NCBI RefSeq assembly: GCF_022533585.1
Contig: NZ_CP092827.1
Coordinates: 2,520,001 to 2,584,000 of the forward strand
Reading direction: 5' to 3'
Length of the DNA: 64,000 nucleotides
Source of the DNA: Pseudomonas sp. LS.1a
GTDB taxonomy: Bacteria; Pseudomonadota; Gammaproteobacteria; Pseudomonadales; Pseudomonadaceae
Each line of letters starts with the position of its first letter. Positions within the stretch are counted from its first letter, which is position 1. The translations under genes and the position numbers were made by a program. Below, one piece after another: positions 60,668 through 64,000 of the stretch. The notes under the pieces were generated by a model. It was not told the origin of the DNA. It did no database searches and worked only from the letters and a program-made list of their open reading frames with translations.

Positions 60668-60694
60668 AAAAGCCCGGCCTATGCGGGCCGGGCT
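60667..60694 (-). terminator. Terminator between convergent small genes
   Basis: AGCCCGGCC (60671-60679) pairs with GGCCGGGCT (60686-60694). On the minus strand the stem is followed by TTTTT, so it mainly ends the 60714-61046 gene. Confidence 0.85.
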
Positions 60695-60713
60695 CAGGTA
60701 AGGGTGGGAACCC

Positions 60714-61046
60714 TCAGTTGAGCGGTTCGATCACCTTGACTGCCTGCTGCTCACGGGCAGCGGGCCATTCTTGTTGCAGGGTCTGCAGGACGCGGCCAAC
60801 GAACTCGGTGTCGGCGGCGGCCTTCTTGCCGACGTAGCCTTGGCCACGGCGGTAGACCTTGAAGCGGGCACGCATGCTGGGCAGGTGCTCTTCGAATTCA
60901 TCTTCGACGGTGTTCGGTGGCAGGCGGTCGAGGCGCACTTCACCGGTCTGGCTGACCCACAGCAAATGGTCGTCAAGGCTGTCCTTGCGCACGGCGAACA
61001 GCTGGGCCAATTGGTCGATAGTCGGATTGTTGTTCAAGTTCATCAT
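60714..61046 (-). CDS. Hypothetical protein
   Basis: 110 aa from the double ATG at 61046/61043. Sequence MMNLNNNPTIDQLAQLFAVR, LLWVSQTGEVRLDRLPPNTV, FKVYRRGQGYVGKKAAADTE. No family is recognised; it is hydrophilic and cytoplasmic. The 301-bp stretch upstream (61047-61347) holds a perfect 11-bp hairpin GACGGCCTGCG/CGCAGGCCGTC (61183-61210) without a T-run, and otherwise nothing clear. Confidence 0.75.
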   Translation of the reverse strand: MMNLNNNPTIDQLAQLFAVRKDSLDDHLLWVSQTGEVRLDRLPPNTVEDEFEEHLPSMRARFKVYRRGQGYVGKKAAADTEFVGRVLQTLQQEWPAAREQQAVKVIEPLN

Positions 61047-61347
61047 AAAGCCCCCATTACCCATTCATAGGTGATTTTTCACAGTTGGCGCTACCACGGT
61101 GTAGCGCTCTACCAAGGCTGCTACAGCAGCATCGCAACAGGGGCTTTCTCACGCTGCCTTTTGGACAGTTTCCCTCTCCACGGACGGCCTGCGTTACCGC
61201 GCAGGCCGTCTGGAACACCCTTGCCACCGCTCCCGATCGGGGAGACGGCTTCATCATGCCCAAGGGCGATGAACGGCGTCAACCGTTTTGTAGTGAATAT
61301 TTTTTCTCACTACATTCTGTCGTTTTGTTCGACAATCGTTGCCGGCA

Positions 61348-62490
61348 CTACAGCCCGGACAGAATGTCGAAGGCTGCGCGCACCCGGGCTTCGTTCGGGT
61401 AATTTCGGTTGGCCAGCAACACCACGGCCAGTTGTTCGGCGGGCACGAAGGCGGCGTAGGCGCCGAAACCATTGGTCGAGCCGGTCTTGTTGTACCAGGC
61501 TGCCGACAGCGCAGGCTGGGCGGGTTGCAGCCGCGTGGTTGCCTGCGGTTCACGGATAAGCTGCGGGCCATTGCCATCTACCAAGGTGCTTAGCGTGACC
61601 GGGTAGGGGTAGCGCTCCCAACCCAGGCCCTGGGTCATGGCGCCGACCTGGAAGTAGCCCTGCCGGGTAATGGCCGTGGCTTGCACCAGCGCCGGGGGCA
61701 GGCCCTCCGGCTGCATGTGCAGGCGCACATAGCGCAGCAGGTCGCTGGCGCTGGTCTTGATGCCGTAGGCTTCGTCGGCGTAAGGGCCGGGGCTGACACG
61801 CACTGGCTTGTCGTCAGCGTCATAACCTTGGGCGTACAGCCCCTGGGCGCTCGCCGGGACCTGCAGATAGGTGTTTTCCAGGCCCATCTGTTTCAGCAGG
61901 CCCTCGCTCATCAGTGTGGAAAACGGCTGATGTTGCGCGCGGGCGGCCAGGTCGCCGAACAAGCCCAGGCTGGGGTTGGAGTAGCAGCGCTGGGTGCCGG
62001 GTTTGGCGCGGGGTTGCCAGTGGCGGAAGAAATCGACCACCTGCTGCGGTGTCTGCACCGCATCCGGGAACTGCAACGGCAGGCAGTCGGCACTGTAGGC
62101 GCCCAGCTCCAGCACGCTCGCCTCGCCGATGGAGGTACCGGCAAGGGCCGGGTGATAGCGCTTGGCCGGGGCATCGAGGTCCAGCTTGCCTTCGGCACTG
62201 GCCAGTGCGGCCAGGGTGGCGGTGTAGGTCTTGCTCAGCGAGCCGATCTCGAACAGCGTGTCGCGGCTGACCGGCACATTGTCGGCCTTGCTGGCCACGC
62301 CATAGCTGAAGTAGTGCGCGTGGTCGCGAGCATAGATCGCCACGGCCATGCCGGTGATGCCTTGCTCCTGCATCAGCGGGCGGATGATCTGGTCGACCTT
62401 GGCCTGCAACTGGTCATTGGCGTGGGCGGCACTGTGGCCCAAGGTGAGGGTGAGGGCGGCAGCAAGTGCAGCCAGGCGGGAGAGGGGCAT
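61348..62490 (-). CDS. ampC: Class C (AmpC-type) beta-lactamase
   Basis: 380 aa. Signal peptide about 1-24 (ends AHA). The serine beta-lactamase triad is complete: Ser84-x-x-Lys87 in EIGSLSKTY, Tyr170-Ser-Asn172 and Lys335-Thr-Gly337 in NKTGSTNGFG; class C segments LPLQFPD and YSNPSLGLFG are present. It should hydrolyse cephalosporins in the periplasm. No ampR lies next to it, so expression is not controlled by the usual divergent LysR regulator. Confidence 0.92.
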   Translation of the reverse strand: MPLSRLAALAAALTLTLGHSAAHANDQLQAKVDQIIRPLMQEQGITGMAVAIYARDHAHYFSYGVASKADNVPVSRDTLFEIGSLSKTYTATLAALASAEGKLDLDAPAKRYHPALAGTSIGEASVLELGAYSADCLPLQFPDAVQTPQQVVDFFRHWQPRAKPGTQRCYSNPSLGLFGDLAARAQHQPFSTLMSEGLLKQMGLENTYLQVPASAQGLYAQGYDADDKPVRVSPGPYADEAYGIKTSASDLLRYVRLHMQPEGLPPALVQATAITRQGYFQVGAMTQGLGWERYPYPVTLSTLVDGNGPQLIREPQATTRLQPAQPALSAAWYNKTGSTNGFGAYAAFVPAEQLAVVLLANRNYPNEARVRAAFDILSGL

Positions 62491-62609
62491 GGGCGGGTCC
62501 TGTGCTGGAGCGTGTCCGTTGAGCGATACCGGTGGGGGTTCCGGCGTTAGCGGCGAAAAGCCGAAGACCTTATCGTCTGCCCTTGCACAATGACAAGACG
62601 GAAACTGTG

Positions 62610-63599
62610 ATGAAGTATTTGCGCATGTTATTCGACAATTTCACCCTGGCCTTGCTCGGGGTGGTGCTGATAGCCACCGTGCTGCCTTGCTCGGGCGACG
62701 GCGCGGTGTATTTCGGTTGGCTGACCAACCTGGCCATCGGCCTGCTGTTCTTCCTGCACGGCGCCAAGCTGTCGCGCGAGGCGATCATCGCCGGTGCCGG
62801 GCACTGGCGCCTGCACTTGCTGGTGTTTTCCTGCACCTTCGTGCTGTTCCCGCTGCTGGGCCTGGCGTTCAAGCCGCTGTTCGTGCCGTTGGTGGGCAAC
62901 GAACTGTACCTGGGCGTGCTCTACCTGTGTGCCTTGCCGGCCACCGTGCAGTCGGCCATCGCCTTCACCTCGCTGGCGCGTGGGAATGTGCCAGCGGCCA
63001 TTTGCAGCGCGGCGGCATCCAGCCTGCTGGGCATCTTCCTCACGCCGTTGCTGGTGATGATGTTGCTGGGGGCCAGCGGTGATACCGGTTCTGGCCTGGA
63101 TGCAGTGCTGAAGATCACCCTGCAGCTGCTGGTGCCGTTCGTGGCCGGGCAGGTCGCCCGGCGCTGGATCGGCGCCTGGGTCAAGCGCAATGCGCGCTGG
63201 CTCAAGGTGGTGGACCAGGGCTCGATCCTGCTGGTGGTCTACACCGCGTTCAGCGAGGCGGTGGTTACCGGGCTGTGGCACACGGTATCGCCGCAGCACC
63301 TGGCCGGGTTGTTTGCCGTGTGCGGGATATTGCTGGCGGTGGTGCTGTTCGGTACCCGGCTGCTCGGCAAGCTGCTGGGCTTTGACCTGGAGGACCGCAT
63401 TACCATCCTGTTCGCCGGTTCGAAGAAGAGCCTGGCCACTGGCGTTCCCATGGCCCAGGTACTGTTCGTCGGCAGTGGCATAGGTGCGATGATCCTGCCG
63501 CTGATGCTGTTCCATCAGATCCAGCTGATGGTTTGTGCGGTGCTGGCGCAGCGTTATGCCAGCCGTGAGCAGGTGGCTGAAGAAGCTTCGGCGGCGTAA
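62610..63599 (+). CDS. Bile-acid:sodium symporter family (YfeH/SBF-like) transporter
   Basis: 329 aa from ATG 62610 (a longer open frame from 62532 lacks a ribosome-binding site). About ten helices. LTNLAIGLLFFLHGAKLSRE, ALPATVQSAIAFTSLARGNV, PAAICSAAASSLLGIF and FAGSKKSLATGVPMAQVLF are SBF-like/YfeH signatures. The substrate is probably a small organic anion; unknown. Confidence 0.9.
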   Translation: MKYLRMLFDNFTLALLGVVLIATVLPCSGDGAVYFGWLTNLAIGLLFFLHGAKLSREAIIAGAGHWRLHLLVFSCTFVLFPLLGLAFKPLFVPLVGNELYLGVLYLCALPATVQSAIAFTSLARGNVPAAICSAAASSLLGIFLTPLLVMMLLGASGDTGSGLDAVLKITLQLLVPFVAGQVARRWIGAWVKRNARWLKVVDQGSILLVVYTAFSEAVVTGLWHTVSPQHLAGLFAVCGILLAVVLFGTRLLGKLLGFDLEDRITILFAGSKKSLATGVPMAQVLFVGSGIGAMILPLMLFHQIQLMVCAVLAQRYASREQVAEEASAA

Positions 63600-63603
63600 C
63601 AGT

Positions 63604-63721
63604 TGTGGGAGCGGCCTTGTGTCGCGAAAGGGCCGCAAAGCGGCCCCGGCAATATATGCCCCACGCCGAACTCAGGGGGCTGCTGCGCAGCCCTTTCGCG
63701 ATACAAGGCCGCTCCCACAGG
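63604..63721. repeat. Paired REP element
   Basis: GTGGGAGCGGCCTTGTGTCG and inverted CGATACAAGGCCGCTCCCAC flank an AGGGCCGCAAAGCGGCCCC hairpin, between convergent genes. Confidence 0.88.
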
Positions 63722-63738
63722 GTAAAGCGCCGCTGCTA

Positions 63739-64000
63739 CTATCTCGCCTGCCCTGAACCACGCTCGCGCAGCGCCTTGCTGACCTCGGCCTCGATCTTGT
63801 AGGCCGGCGCTTCCAGGTCGTCGTAGTTGCGCGTATAGCGCCGGGCGAACTCTTCCACACCCAACTGCTGATACTGCTGCACATGCTTGAGCTCGTGGGC
63901 CCACAACGCCACGTTGTCCTCGGCATCGGCGGGGCGGCGGAAGATGATCGTGTCGATCAGCGTCACGGCGTTCACGTCGGGGTTCTGCAGCAGAGCATTG
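63739..64000 (-). CDS. DUF4157-like protein, C-terminal part, cut by window edge
   Basis: The frame is open to the right edge; 86 residues are visible. NALLQNPDVNAVTLIDTIIF, ALWAHELKHVQQYQQLGVEE, FARRY, EAPAYKIEAEVSKAL contains HELKHVQQ, the metalloprotease-like His-Glu-x-x-His core of DUF4157/eCIS-core domains. The partial reading continues upstream of the GTG at 63975, so that is not the true start. Function unknown. Confidence 0.75.
   Translation of the reverse strand, partial: NALLQNPDVNAVTLIDTIIFRRPADAEDNVALWAHELKHVQQYQQLGVEEFARRYTRNYDDLEAPAYKIEAEVSKALRERGSGQAR

Overview
The window looks like a chromosomal segment of a Pseudomonas putida-group bacterium. The evidence is high GC with strongly GC-biased third positions, many paired REP elements with the core GTGGGAGCGG(C/G), the urease order ureDABCEJFG, an McpP-type chemoreceptor next to uppP, a six-gene Fap-type amyloid operon, and A-rich Hfq/Crc-type motifs ahead of catabolic genes. 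No tRNA, rRNA, CRISPR array or intact mobile element was seen. Two genes are cut by the window edges: a membrane sensor at the left and a DUF4157-like protein at the right.

Layout. 1-6.8 kb: N-terminus of a membrane sensor, a giant secreted heme-peroxidase/RTX protein, and a decayed integrase start with its upstream inverted repeat, which suggests an old island boundary. 6.9-12.3 kb: a LysR regulator divergent from a quinone-oxidoreductase-like enzyme, then a two-gene unit of unknown function (461-aa protein plus a MocR-like regulator that lacks the PLP lysine). 12.6-22.9 kb: a sugar-acid catabolic island (two ACS-type MFS transporters, L-fuconate-dehydratase-like and altronate-dehydratase-like enzymes, an Ldh-family dehydrogenase, a FAH-family hydrolase, two LysR regulators). 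23.1-27.0 kb: a FAN1-type nuclease translationally coupled to a Cas4-like/XPD-type helicase. 27.1-29.4 kb: NnrS and a lone tyrosine recombinase. 29.8-35.4 kb: the urease operon behind a good sigma-54 promoter candidate. 35.5-38.6 kb: a DUF899 protein and an LTA-synthase-like membrane hydrolase. 38.7-43.9 kb: fapABCDEF-like amyloid operon, also behind a sigma-54-like element. 44.2-49.0 kb: nicotinamide riboside salvage pair, McpP-like chemoreceptor, uppP, DUF1294. 48.9-52.8 kb: MmcQ, LysR/azoR pair, type II NADH dehydrogenase-like protein. 52.2-58.3 kb: a second catabolic island (FMN/FAD/4Fe-4S oxidoreductase, XRE-cupin regulator, periplasmic binding protein, class II aldolase, NCS1 permease) of unknown substrate. 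58.5-64 kb: EamA exporter, YbjQ, small hypothetical proteins, a class C beta-lactamase and a bile-acid-symporter-family carrier.

How the parts fit. Both catabolic islands carry the AANAANAA-type motif bound by Hfq/Crc just upstream of several start codons, and so does the mcpP-like gene. This predicts that they are silenced together when preferred carbon sources are present. The urease and amyloid operons share sigma-54-type promoters. The most interesting targets are the divergent amyloid operon, the degenerate MocR unit, the nuclease/helicase pair, and the oxidoreductase island with its candidate shared operator.
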